Positions 23,609 through 31,105 of a DNA stretch of 64,000 nt are shown here, one piece after another. Below the pieces are notes generated by a model. The model saw only the letters and a program-made list of their open reading frames with translations. It did not search any database and was not told where the DNA came from. Numbering within the stretch: the first letter of the stretch is position 1; each line of letters opens with the position of its first letter. This stretch comes from Caenispirillum salinarum AK4. GTDB lineage: Bacteria > Pseudomonadota > Alphaproteobacteria > Rhodospirillales > Rhodospirillaceae. The position numbers and the translations under genes are program-made. The stretch lies in NCBI RefSeq assembly GCF_000315795.1, contig NZ_ANHY01000010.1, positions 62,001-126,000 of the forward strand, written 5' to 3'.

Positions 23609-25684
23609 TCACGCCGCGTCGTCCGCCGCGATCCAGACCGCCGTGTCGTGGAACACGGCGCCGCCGGCTGGCGGCGGCACGTCGGCGCTGGTCAGCGTGT
23701 TGATGCCCTCGCCCCCCGCGAAATCGGCGTTGGGCCAGATACTTTCCACAACCAATACACCACGGGGCAGCCCGTCGAAAAGCACCGCATGAAGCCGCAC
23801 CCGGCCGCGCCCGTTGCCGATGGCCACCGCCCGCCCGTCGGTGATGCCGTGAGCGGCGGCGTCGTCGGGGTGGATCATCACCGTCGGGCGCTTTTCCTGC
23901 TTGCGACTGGTGGGCGTTTCCGTGAACGAGGAATTGAGGAAGTTCCGCGCCGGCGCCGCCACCAGACGGAAGGGCCGGTCATCGTCCACCTCGTCGATGA
24001 TCGCAACATGGTCGGGCGCGCTGGGCAGCATGGCGCCCAGCGGGCCGAGCGCCTTCCAGTCCGGGTGGAAGTGGAAGCGGCCGTCGGCCTGCGGGAAGCC
24101 GCTGTGGAAGCAACCGCCGTCGCCGTGGTCGTTGCGCGACGAGACGTCGATTCCACCTGCCGCCCAGACCTCTTCCGCGCCGGGCCAGTCGCTGCGGCGG
24201 AGCGTCTCGTCGATCAGGTCCCACGCGCTCATGTGCATGGCCGGATGATCGGCGCCCAGGCGCTTCATCAGTTCGTTGAGGACCCAGTGGTTCTCGCGGG
24301 TCTCGCCGGGGCCGTCGATGATCTTGCGGCCGACCTGCAGCCACGTGTGGCCGCCGGCCTTGTAGAGGTCGTCATGCTCCAGGAACATGGTGGCGGGCAG
24401 CACCACATCGGCGTGGCGGGCGGTTTCCGTCATGATCTGCTCGTGCACGCAGACGAACAGGTCCTCGCGCGAAAAGCCCTCGCGGACCTTGCGGTGCTCG
24501 GGCGCGACCACGACGGGGTTGGTGTTCTGGATGAGCATGGCGTGCACGCCCGGACCGTCGCCGAGCGCATCGCGCTCGCCCGTCAGGATGGGGCCGATGC
24601 GACACATGTCCAGGCCGCGCACGGACGGGTCCGCGTGGTCGGACGCCATCACCAGCGACTGGTCCACGTGGAAGCCGCCGGAGTAGCTGTAGAGCCCGCC
24701 GCCGCCGCGCACGCTCCAAGCGCCGGTCACGGCCGGCAGGCAGGTGGCGGCGTGCATGGCCGCCGCGCCGTTGCGCTGGCGGGTGAAGCCGTAGCCGAAG
24801 CGGATGTAGGCCCGCTTCGTCGAGCCGTAGAGCCGCGCAAACGCCTCGATCTCTTCCGCCGGAATGCCGGTAATCCGTTCCGCCCACTCCGGCGTGCGGT
24901 CCTTCAGGTGGGCTTCGGTCGCCGCGCCGAAGTCGGTCATGCGGGCGAGGTAATCGCGGTCCGCCATCCCGTCGCGCAGCAGCACGTGCATCACGGCACA
25001 CGCCAGCGCGCCGTCGGTGCCGGGGCGAAGCATCAGGTGCTGGTCGGCCTGCTTGGCCGTAGCATTGCGGTAGGGGTCCACCACCACGACCTTGGCGCCG
25101 TGCGCCTTCCGCGCCTTGGCGACGTGGGTCATCACCTGCACCTGGGTGTGCACGGCGTTGGTGCCCCAGAGCACGATCACTTCCGCGTCGGCGATCTCCA
25201 GCGAGGACGTGCCCGTCTTCTCGCCCACGCCCGCGAACCAGCCGGGGTCGGCCGTGCCGGTGCAGATGCTGCCGGTCTGGCGCGAATAGCCCAGAACATG
25301 CGTCAGCCGGTCGATGCCATCGCGCTGGATCAGCCCCATGGTGCCGGCGTAGTGGTAGGGCCAGACGCTTTCCTTGCCGTGCTTCGCCTCGGCGGCCTGG
25401 AAGGCTTCCGCCACCGTATCCAGCGCGTCATCCCACGAGCATTCCTCGAACCGGCCCGCGCCCTTGGGCCCGACGCGGCGCAGGGGCCTGGTCAGGCGGT
25501 CGGGGTTGTGCACGCGCTCGGCGTAGCGGGCGACCTTGGCGCAGACGACACCGTCGGTGAAGGGATGCTCCTTCGCGCCGTGCACGCGGCCGATGCGGTC
25601 GGAGCCGAGACGCTCCACCGACAGGGCACAGGCCGAGGGACAATCGTGGGGGCAGACGGAATACGCGAGGTCTGCGGAAGTCAT
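23609..25684 (-). CDS. Molybdopterin-dependent oxidoreductase (DMSO reductase superfamily), cytoplasmic
   Basis: 691 aa. An N-terminal [4Fe-4S] site is seen: Cys11, Cys15, Cys19 in VCPHDCPSAC and a fourth cysteine in DGVVCAKV. The catalytic bis-MGD domain follows (YHYAGTMGLIQRDGIDRL, VIVLWGTNAVHTQ, VVVDPYRNATAKQADQHLML, RFGYGFTRQRNG) and a C-terminal cofactor-binding barrel closes it (MIHPDDAAAHGITDG). There is no Tat signal, so it should stay in the cytoplasm. The ATG at 25684 starts just before the cysteine motif; the longer frame upstream is not conserved-looking. No electron-transfer subunit is encoded beside it. Substrate unknown; formate-dehydrogenase-like or S/N-oxide reductase are both possible. 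Confidence 0.9.
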   Translation of the reverse strand: MTSADLAYSVCPHDCPSACALSVERLGSDRIGRVHGAKEHPFTDGVVCAKVARYAERVHNPDRLTRPLRRVGPKGAGRFEECSWDDALDTVAEAFQAAEAKHGKESVWPYHYAGTMGLIQRDGIDRLTHVLGYSRQTGSICTGTADPGWFAGVGEKTGTSSLEIADAEVIVLWGTNAVHTQVQVMTHVAKARKAHGAKVVVVDPYRNATAKQADQHLMLRPGTDGALACAVMHVLLRDGMADRDYLARMTDFGAATEAHLKDRTPEWAERITGIPAEEIEAFARLYGSTKRAYIRFGYGFTRQRNGAAAMHAATCLPAVTGAWSVRGGGGLYSYSGGFHVDQSLVMASDHADPSVRGLDMCRIGPILTGERDALGDGPGVHAMLIQNTNPVVVAPEHRKVREGFSREDLFVCVHEQIMTETARHADVVLPATMFLEHDDLYKAGGHTWLQVGRKIIDGPGETRENHWVLNELMKRLGADHPAMHMSAWDLIDETLRRSDWPGAEEVWAAGGIDVSSRNDHGDGGCFHSGFPQADGRFHFHPDWKALGPLGAMLPSAPDHVAIIDEVDDDRPFRLVAAPARNFLNSSFTETPTSRKQEKRPTVMIHPDDAAAHGITDGRAVAIGNGRGRVRLHAVLFDGLPRGVLVVESIWPNADFAGGEGINTLTSADVPPPAGGAVFHDTAVWIAADDAA

Positions 25685-25907
25685 GAACACCGATTTTTCA
25701 CACGTTGGTCCTGTGCCGACTGTAGCGGGGATACCCGCCGCTGCCCACCGAAACCTTCGAGTCGCGGACCATGCGGCCAAGGCCGGCGTTGCGGCTTGAG
25801 CGGATTTGCGTTATCTGAGCCCCTGTTTCTCGCCCGGGCGGTGGTCGCCCTGGGTCGTGCCGGTCGCCTTTCAGCGACGCCTGGCCGAAGAAAGGATCTT
25901 TTCACCG

Positions 25908-26426
25908 ATGAACCGCCTTGTCCTGCCCATCGCGGCGATGACCGCCGTCGTGGTCGCGTCCAACGTCCTGGTCCAGTACCCCATCAACGACTGGCTGACC
26001 TGGGGCGCGCTGACGTATCCGTTCGCCTTCCTCATCACCGACCTGACCAACCGTGCCGCCGGAGCCCCCGCCGCGCGGCGGGTGGTGACGATCGGCTTCC
26101 TGATCGCCGTCGTCATGTCCGCCTTCCTGGCGACGCCGCGCATTGCCGCCGCGTCGGGCGCGGCCTTCCTGACGGCGCAGCTTCTGGACGTCTACCTGTT
26201 CGACCGCCTGCGCAACGTGGGCAAGTGGTGGACCGCGCCGCTTTTGTCTTCCTCGGTGGGCTCGGCGCTGGACACCGCCGTCTTCTTCGCCGGCGCGTTT
26301 GCCTTCACGGCCGTGCCGTGGGTCACGCTGGGCCTGGGCGACTACGCCGTTAAGCTGGGGCTGGCGCTGCTGATGCTGATCCCCTTCCGTCTGGCGATCA
26401 GAACGGTCCTGGCGAAGCCCGCCTGA
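25908..26426 (+). CDS. Queuosine precursor transporter (VUT family, YhhQ-like)
   Basis: 172 aa, about six membrane helices. The family signature YPFAFLITDLTNRAAG is at about residues 38-53, with AAFLTAQLLDVYLFDRLR and SSVGSALDTAVFFAGAF later. YhhQ/QueT-type proteins import 7-deazaguanine precursors for tRNA queuosine. The ATG at 25908 is preceded by GAAAGGATC; the frame upstream of it lacks membrane character. The leader (25806-25907) was checked for a preQ1 riboswitch and no recognisable aptamer was found. A strong terminator follows at 26437. Confidence 0.88.
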   Translation: MNRLVLPIAAMTAVVVASNVLVQYPINDWLTWGALTYPFAFLITDLTNRAAGAPAARRVVTIGFLIAVVMSAFLATPRIAAASGAAFLTAQLLDVYLFDRLRNVGKWWTAPLLSSSVGSALDTAVFFAGAFAFTAVPWVTLGLGDYAVKLGLALLMLIPFRLAIRTVLAKPA

Positions 26427-26436
26427 GACCGCATAT

Positions 26437-26472
26437 AAAGGGGGCGGCCTTCTTCCGGAGGCCGCCCTTTTT
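26437..26472 (+). terminator. Rho-independent terminator after the VUT transporter gene
   Basis: GGGCGGCCT (26442-26450) pairs with AGGCCGCCC (26459-26467) around the loop TCTTCCGG and is followed by TTTTT. The preceding AAAG can extend the stem with the T run. It lies 10 bases after the stop codon and is the clearest intrinsic terminator in the window. Confidence 0.92.
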
Positions 26473-26498
26473 GTGTCCGGTTTCAAGAGGATGGGAGC

Positions 26499-27602
26499 AT
26501 GACGGAGCGCGTGGACTGCGTGGTGATCGGCGCCGGCGTCGTCGGCCTTGCGATTGCCCGCACGCTGGCGATGGCAGGGCGCGAGGTGATCGTGCTGGAG
26601 GCGGAGGACGCCATCGGCACCATCACCTCCAGCCGCAACAGCGAGGTCATCCACGCCGGCGTCTACTACCCCACCGGCAGCCTGAAGGCGCGCATGTGCG
26701 TGCGCGGCAACCGCATGCTGCACGCCTACTGCGACGCCCGCGCCGTGCCCTACGTCAACTGCACCAAGCTGATCGTCGCCACCGAGCCCGACGAGGTCGA
26801 CGGCCTGAAGGGCATCCAGGTCAAGGCCGGCGAGAACGGCTGCCGGCTGGACTGGATGTCCGGCGCCGACGCCCGCGCGCTGGAACCAGCCCTGCGGTGC
26901 GAGGCCGCGCTGCACTCCCCCACCACCAGCATCATCGACAGCCACGCGCTGATGGTTTCCCTTCAGGGGGAGCTTGAGGACGCCGGCGGCATGGTCGCCT
27001 TCCTCTCGCCGGTGCTCGGCGGCCTGGCGATGGACGGCGGCCGGGTGCGGCTGAACGTGGGCGGGGCCGAACCCATGACGCTCGACGCCGCCACCGTCGT
27101 CAACTGCGCCGGCCTGGGCGCGCAAGAGGTCTCGCGGCGGATCGAGGGGTTGAACCGCGCTTCGGTCCCGCCCCTGCACTATTGCAAGGGCAACTACTTC
27201 ACCATGACCGGCAAGGCGCCCTTCGAGCGCCTGATCTATCCCATGCCGACGGCCGCCAGCCTGGGGCTGCACTACACCCGCGACCTGGCCGGCCAGGGCC
27301 GGTTCGGCCCGGACGTCGAATGGATCGAGACGCTGGACTACAGCGTCGACGAGCAGCGGGCCGAGATGTTCTACGGCGCCATCCGCCGCTATTGGCCGGA
27401 CCTCAAGGACGGTCAGCTGGCGGCCAGCTATTCCGGCATCCGCCCCAAGATCCAGGCAAAGGGAGAGCCGGCCCACGACTTCGACATCCAGGGCCCGGCA
27501 CGCACGGGTCTTGCGGGGTATATGGCTCTTTACGGAATAGAAAGCCCGGGACTGACATCCTGCCTGGCAATCGCGGATTACGTGTCGGAGATGCTCTCGT
27601 GA
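26499..27602 (+). CDS. FAD-dependent oxidoreductase, L-2-hydroxyglutarate oxidase-like
   Basis: 367 aa. FAD motif VVIGAGVVGLAIARTLA (residues 8-24) with VIVLEAED, then the LhgO-type signature SSRNSEVIHAGVYYP (around residue 46-60), in which the His is near the flavin. The C-terminal substrate-site region reads AASYSGIRPKIQ and YGIESPGLTSCLAIADYV. LhgO homologues oxidise L-2-hydroxyglutarate to 2-oxoglutarate and pass electrons to quinone; related members oxidise other 2-hydroxyacids. Its stop overlaps the next start as GTGA, so the two proteins are made together. Start ATG 26499, 26 bases after the terminator. Confidence 0.88.
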   Translation: MTERVDCVVIGAGVVGLAIARTLAMAGREVIVLEAEDAIGTITSSRNSEVIHAGVYYPTGSLKARMCVRGNRMLHAYCDARAVPYVNCTKLIVATEPDEVDGLKGIQVKAGENGCRLDWMSGADARALEPALRCEAALHSPTTSIIDSHALMVSLQGELEDAGGMVAFLSPVLGGLAMDGGRVRLNVGGAEPMTLDAATVVNCAGLGAQEVSRRIEGLNRASVPPLHYCKGNYFTMTGKAPFERLIYPMPTAASLGLHYTRDLAGQGRFGPDVEWIETLDYSVDEQRAEMFYGAIRRYWPDLKDGQLAASYSGIRPKIQAKGEPAHDFDIQGPARTGLAGYMALYGIESPGLTSCLAIADYVSEMLS

Positions 27603-28690
27603 CCACCTGGCGGACGGCGGCGGCCCTGGCGGCCCTGGCTTTCGGACTGGCCTGCGCGCCGCTGGCGGCATCGGCGCAGGCACCCGAGGACATCATCATG
27701 CCGCAGCGCTCCTTCCCGCCGCAGCGGCCGGACACGCCGCTGGTCGAGGTGATCGAGGTTCCCGACTGGCGCGGCCGCGCCCGCGACATGATCGCCACGC
27801 TGGCGGAATACGGCCACGGCCGGGCGCCCGCCTTCACGCTGATGATGCGCGGACAGCCCGACCTTCTGTTCCAGACGCAGAAGGACGACGCCCTGGCGGA
27901 GCTTCTGCGCGCGCCGTCGGCGCTGGAGGACCTCGTGGGCGACGGCCCGCCGCCGGTCGGCAGCATGGACCGCCAGTTCGCCCGCACGCTGGACGCCATC
28001 GTCGCCGACAATCTCTACTGCGGCACAACGCCGCCGCTGACGGAGGAGCAGATCGCCGAGGCCGAGGATTTCGGCCTGCCGGTCTTTTCCATCGAGCGCT
28101 GCACCGACGCCATGACCGTGCAGCAGGCCCGCCGCTGGACGGAGGAGCACGGTGTCGTCTCGCACGTCACCACCGACGAACGCCTGAACAGCGTGCCCAC
28201 CGGCCGGCTGCGCGATGCCAATCCCGAGATGGTCCAGGCCGCCGGCGAGGCGCAGAACGTGCTGTTCGTGCTGCACAACCGCCGCTATCCGGCCAAGGTG
28301 GACTGGCTGAACGCCCTGCGCGGCACCAACCACGACATGCTGGTGATCGCGCCGTTCTACAAGGGCGACACACCGCTGTCGGCCGACGAGGTGTATTCGC
28401 TCAAGTTCAAGAAGATGGGCAGTCCCCGCCTCGTCATCGCCCGCCTGCCCCTGACGGAGGCGCGCGACACGGCCTGGTACTGGAAGGAAAGCTGGAAGGT
28501 GGGCACCCCCGCCTTCATCAAGGCGCGCGGGCCCGAGCCCGGCACCTACATCGTCGACTTCGCCGACCCCGACTGGCGCGCCATCGTGGGCGAAACCTTC
28601 GCCGGGCTCATGGATTTGGGCTTCGACGGCATCATGCTCGACGGCCTGGAGGCGGTGGACGCCCTGACGGAAGACGGGCTGCTCAACTGA
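27599..28690 (+). CDS. Secreted GH114-like (endo-alpha-1,4-polygalactosaminidase-like) protein
   Basis: 363 aa, GTG start at 27599 overlapping the upstream stop. A signal peptide (AAALAALAFGLACAPLAASAQA) comes first. The C-terminal part has TIM-barrel features of the GH114/TM1410-like family: VLFVLHNRRYPAKVDWLNAL, SPRLVIARLPLTEARD, and the acidic strand end YIVDFADPDWRAIV and GFDGIMLDGLEAVDAL. The N-terminal 150 residues, with two cysteines (LYCGTTPP, IERCTDAM), are not recognised. Likely a periplasmic or surface glycan-processing protein; coupling with a 2-hydroxyacid oxidase gene is unexplained. The 3' end overlaps the convergent parE gene by 8 bases. Confidence 0.7.
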   Translation: MTTWRTAAALAALAFGLACAPLAASAQAPEDIIMPQRSFPPQRPDTPLVEVIEVPDWRGRARDMIATLAEYGHGRAPAFTLMMRGQPDLLFQTQKDDALAELLRAPSALEDLVGDGPPPVGSMDRQFARTLDAIVADNLYCGTTPPLTEEQIAEAEDFGLPVFSIERCTDAMTVQQARRWTEEHGVVSHVTTDERLNSVPTGRLRDANPEMVQAAGEAQNVLFVLHNRRYPAKVDWLNALRGTNHDMLVIAPFYKGDTPLSADEVYSLKFKKMGSPRLVIARLPLTEARDTAWYWKESWKVGTPAFIKARGPEPGTYIVDFADPDWRAIVGETFAGLMDLGFDGIMLDGLEAVDALTEDGLLN

Positions 28691-29027
28691 GGACGGTGGT
28701 GGGGTCCATCCGCTCGTGCAGGATGCGCACGATGATGATGCCATCCTCATCATCTTCCATTGTGTAAATGAGGACGTGACTCGCGCCTTTCGTCCGGCCC
28801 GTTACCAGTCGCACCGGATACATCGCCAGTCGAGGGCTGATATTGTCGGGGCTCGTCGAGCCGATCGGATCGGGACTTGCAGCAACAGCAAGGCAGGCGG
28901 CCATTATGTAGTCGCGGTATCTGGTTGCCTGCTGTCGACCGAACTCCCGTGTCGTATGGCGGAATATCGCCCGAAGATCCACCACGGCTTCCGGTGTGAA
29001 ACGGTAGCCGCCGGCGGATGCCGTCAC
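28683..29027 (-). CDS. parE: ParE/RelE-family toxin
   Basis: 114 aa, GTG start at 29027. The ParE fold pattern is visible: YRFTPEAVVDLRAIFRHTTREFG, QQATRYRDYIMAAC, a basic strand RLAMYPVRLVTGRTKGASHVLIY and the terminal VRILHERMDPTTVL, where HxRMD is the classic ParE end. ParE toxins inhibit gyrase; RelE relatives cut mRNA. Its start overlaps the antitoxin stop as GTGA. The 3' end overlaps the convergent GH114-like gene by 8 bases, so toxin and that gene cannot both be read through freely. Confidence 0.9.
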   Translation of the reverse strand: MTASAGGYRFTPEAVVDLRAIFRHTTREFGRQQATRYRDYIMAACLAVAASPDPIGSTSPDNISPRLAMYPVRLVTGRTKGASHVLIYTMEDDEDGIIIVRILHERMDPTTVLS

Positions 29028-29290
29028 TCGCCATACTCCTCGCGCATGACGTCATCGAAGATTTCCTCGACGGACTTTGTGCTGAACCGACCGGCTCGCA
29101 CGTCGGCAAGGCCCTTCTCAACCTCCTGACGCAGAATCTCCATCCGGCGATCGTACTCTGCCTTGCGCTCCCGCAGCTGCCGGATCGCGTCGCTGACGAC
29201 GGCGCTGTCGTCCCCGTAATCCCCCCGGGCGACCTGCTCGCGGACGAATTCGGCAAGGCGGTCCGGCAGTTCGACGGTTACAGTCGCCAT
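29024..29290 (-). CDS. parD: ParD-family antitoxin
   Basis: 88 aa. The N-terminal ribbon-helix-helix reads MATVTVELPDRLAEFVREQV, followed by GDYGDDSAVVSDAIRQLRER, the classic ParD dimer/DNA-binding segment, and an acidic C-terminal helix (VRAGRFSTKSVEEIFDDVM) that wraps the toxin. It should bind its own promoter upstream of 29290. ATG at 29290; a longer frame from 29518 exists but runs into the next gene. Antitoxin first, toxin second with a GTGA overlap is the standard order. Confidence 0.9.
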   Translation of the reverse strand: MATVTVELPDRLAEFVREQVARGDYGDDSAVVSDAIRQLRERKAEYDRRMEILRQEVEKGLADVRAGRFSTKSVEEIFDDVMREEYGE

Positions 29291-29361
29291 GAGCGATCTC
29301 CTGAAAATCACGGGGAAGAGATGAGCCCGGCCGCCCTTGCCGTCAAGAACGGCGTGCCGGG

Positions 29362-29595
29362 CTACACCTTCCCCTTGGTCTCCGATTTCGAATAGTTGCT
29401 GAAGTGCCCCTCCCTGGCGGCGGCCGCGCGGCCGCTGGCGAGGATGCGGCCCGACTTCATCTGCGGGGCGGGCGTCGACAGCAGGCGGTCCAGGGCCCCG
29501 CTCCCGCAGGACGGGCACGACGGCGTCTCTCCCGAGCGCACGAGCGTCTCGAAGGCGGCATCGCAGGCGGTGCAGCGGTAGGAATAAAGCGGCAT
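29362..29595 (-). CDS. FmdB-type zinc ribbon protein
   Basis: 77 aa. MPLYSYRCTACDAAFETLV and PSCPSCGSGALDRLLS give the two CxxC knuckles of the FmdB regulatory zinc ribbon family; the tail is polar and Ala-rich. Start ATG 29595 preceded by GAGGGG; an in-frame start at 29607 is less well placed. The role is not well established for the family; proposed regulatory or zinc-binding accessory. Likely monocistronic. Confidence 0.88.
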   Translation of the reverse strand: MPLYSYRCTACDAAFETLVRSGETPSCPSCGSGALDRLLSTPAPQMKSGRILASGRAAAAREGHFSNYSKSETKGKV

Positions 29596-29679
29596 GGGTC
29601 CCCTCACGTCAGGACGGTGTCACAGCGTGTTCCGGGGGCAGGAGTAATCCTACCACGCCCCATGCCGCCGCGACAGCCC

Positions 29680-29976
29680 TCAGCGGCCGGGCTTCTGCTT
29701 CTGCCCCTGGTCGGCGTCGCGCTCGCGTTCCTCCACCAGTTCCTCGTGAGCGGCGTCCTGGATGGCCGGGTAGTCCTGCTCCAGCGCCGGCGTGGCCTGG
29801 ATCAGTTCGCCGATCACCTGTTCGGCGCGGCCTTCGTCCAGCGTCAGCCGGTGGGTCTTGGACAGGAACTCGTCGATGGGCAGGTCTTTCTCCGCCTGCT
29901 TGACCTCGTCCATGTCCATGCGCGCGCGCAGAAGCTGCTTGATCCAGTGCTTGAGTGTCGCCTGTTCCGGGGTCAT
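29680..29976 (-). CDS. Small acidic hypothetical protein
   Basis: 98 aa, strongly helical and charged, not recognised. It begins MTPEQATLKHWIKQLLRARM, continues with EKDLPIDEFLSKTHRLTLDEGRA cut here as DEFLSKTHRL, and ends in a Gln/Lys/Arg-rich tail. No signal peptide, membrane helix or cysteine. An AGGGAGGC ribosome site lies just upstream of the ATG at 29976, and the codon pattern matches neighbours, supporting a real gene. It follows the nitronate monooxygenase gene (38 bases) and may share its transcript. Confidence 0.65.
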   Translation of the reverse strand: MTPEQATLKHWIKQLLRARMDMDEVKQAEKDLPIDEFLSKTHRLTLDEGRAEQVIGELIQATPALEQDYPAIQDAAHEELVEERERDADQGQKQKPGR

Positions 29977-30014
29977 GCCGTTCAGCCTCCCTGTGTCGTG
30001 TCAAATCAGCGGCA

Positions 30015-30947
30015 TTAGAACAACGCGGTCGTCTCGGCGAAGGCCGCCTTGTATTCGTCCTCCAGCCGCGCAACCAGCTCCCCGGCGTGGGGAACGTCGC
30101 GGATAGAAGCGACGCCGTGGCCCGCCGACCAGATGTCGCGCCATGCCTTGGCCTCGCCGGCCATGTCCAGGTCCTTCTTGGGCGGCAGGTTCTGGGGGTC
30201 GAGGCCCGCGCGGATAAGGCTCTCGCGCAGGAAGTTGGCGTTCACGCCAGAGACCGAGTCCGTGTAGACGATATCGGCGACCTGGGCGTCGTGGATCATC
30301 TGCTTGTAGTCCTCCACGGCGCGGCTTTCGGCCGTGGCGATGAAGCGGGTGCCCATGTAGGCCAGGTCGGCCCCCATCATGCGCGCGGCTGCGACATGCC
30401 GGCCGGTGGAGATTGAGCCAGCCAGGATGATGGTGCCGGAAAAGAACGATCGCACTTCCTCGATCAGCGCAAAGGGGCTGGCGGTGCCGGCATGGCCGCC
30501 GGCGCCGGCACACACCAGGATCAGCCCGTCGACGCCCGCCTGCGCGGCCTTCTTTGCGTGGCGCAGCGTGATGACGTCGTGGAAGACCTTGCCGCCGTGG
30601 GCGTGGACCTTCTCCACCAGGTCGGGCACGGCGCCCAGCGAGGTGATGACCAGCGGCACCTTGCGCCGGGACACGACGTCCAGGTCGGCCTCCAGGCGCG
30701 GGTTGGTCTTGTGGACGATCAGGTTGACGCCATAGGACGCGCAGGCGCCGTGCGCGGCGCGGGCGGCCTCGATCTCGTCGATCCAGGCCTCGAAGCTTTC
30801 GGTGGAGCGGGCGTTCAGCGCCGGAAAGGTGCCGATCATGCCGGCCTTGCAGGTCTCGATCACCAGTTCGGGGCCGGAAACCAGGAACATGGGGGCGGCG
30901 ATGGCAGGCAGGCGGAGGTTTTCGCGCAGGGGCGCCGGAATAGGCAT
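30015..30947 (-). CDS. Nitronate monooxygenase (2-nitropropane dioxygenase family)
   Basis: 310 aa FMN-dependent TIM-barrel enzyme. The N-terminal LRLPAIAAPMFLVSGPELV, the flavin-phosphate site LAGSISTGRHVAAARMMGAD and YMGTRFIATAES, and the catalytic-region CAGAGGHAGTASPFALI are all present. These enzymes oxidise alkyl nitronates and detoxify propionate-3-nitronate. Start ATG at 30947. It faces the acyl-CoA ligase gene divergently across a 158-base gap, the likely promoter region for both. Confidence 0.9.
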   Translation of the reverse strand: MPIPAPLRENLRLPAIAAPMFLVSGPELVIETCKAGMIGTFPALNARSTESFEAWIDEIEAARAAHGACASYGVNLIVHKTNPRLEADLDVVSRRKVPLVITSLGAVPDLVEKVHAHGGKVFHDVITLRHAKKAAQAGVDGLILVCAGAGGHAGTASPFALIEEVRSFFSGTIILAGSISTGRHVAAARMMGADLAYMGTRFIATAESRAVEDYKQMIHDAQVADIVYTDSVSGVNANFLRESLIRAGLDPQNLPPKKDLDMAGEAKAWRDIWSAGHGVASIRDVPHAGELVARLEDEYKAAFAETTALF

Positions 30948-31105
30948 GGACGGATGAACTCCTGTTGGATCGGTCAGGCGTTGACTTCCTCTGTTGCGGC
31001 GCCGCGCCCGGACCCTCCACCCCTGGCAGCTTGCGCCTGTCCGTGCTGGCGCCGTAACGTCAAAAAATACAACACAATCAACACGCCATGGGAAGGATAC
31101 GCACC

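Noticed and set aside
25806-25907. Possible preQ1 riboswitch before the queuosine-precursor transporter
   Set aside because: No preQ1-I or preQ1-II hairpin-plus-A-rich-tail pattern could be matched; only ordinary GC-rich dyads are present.
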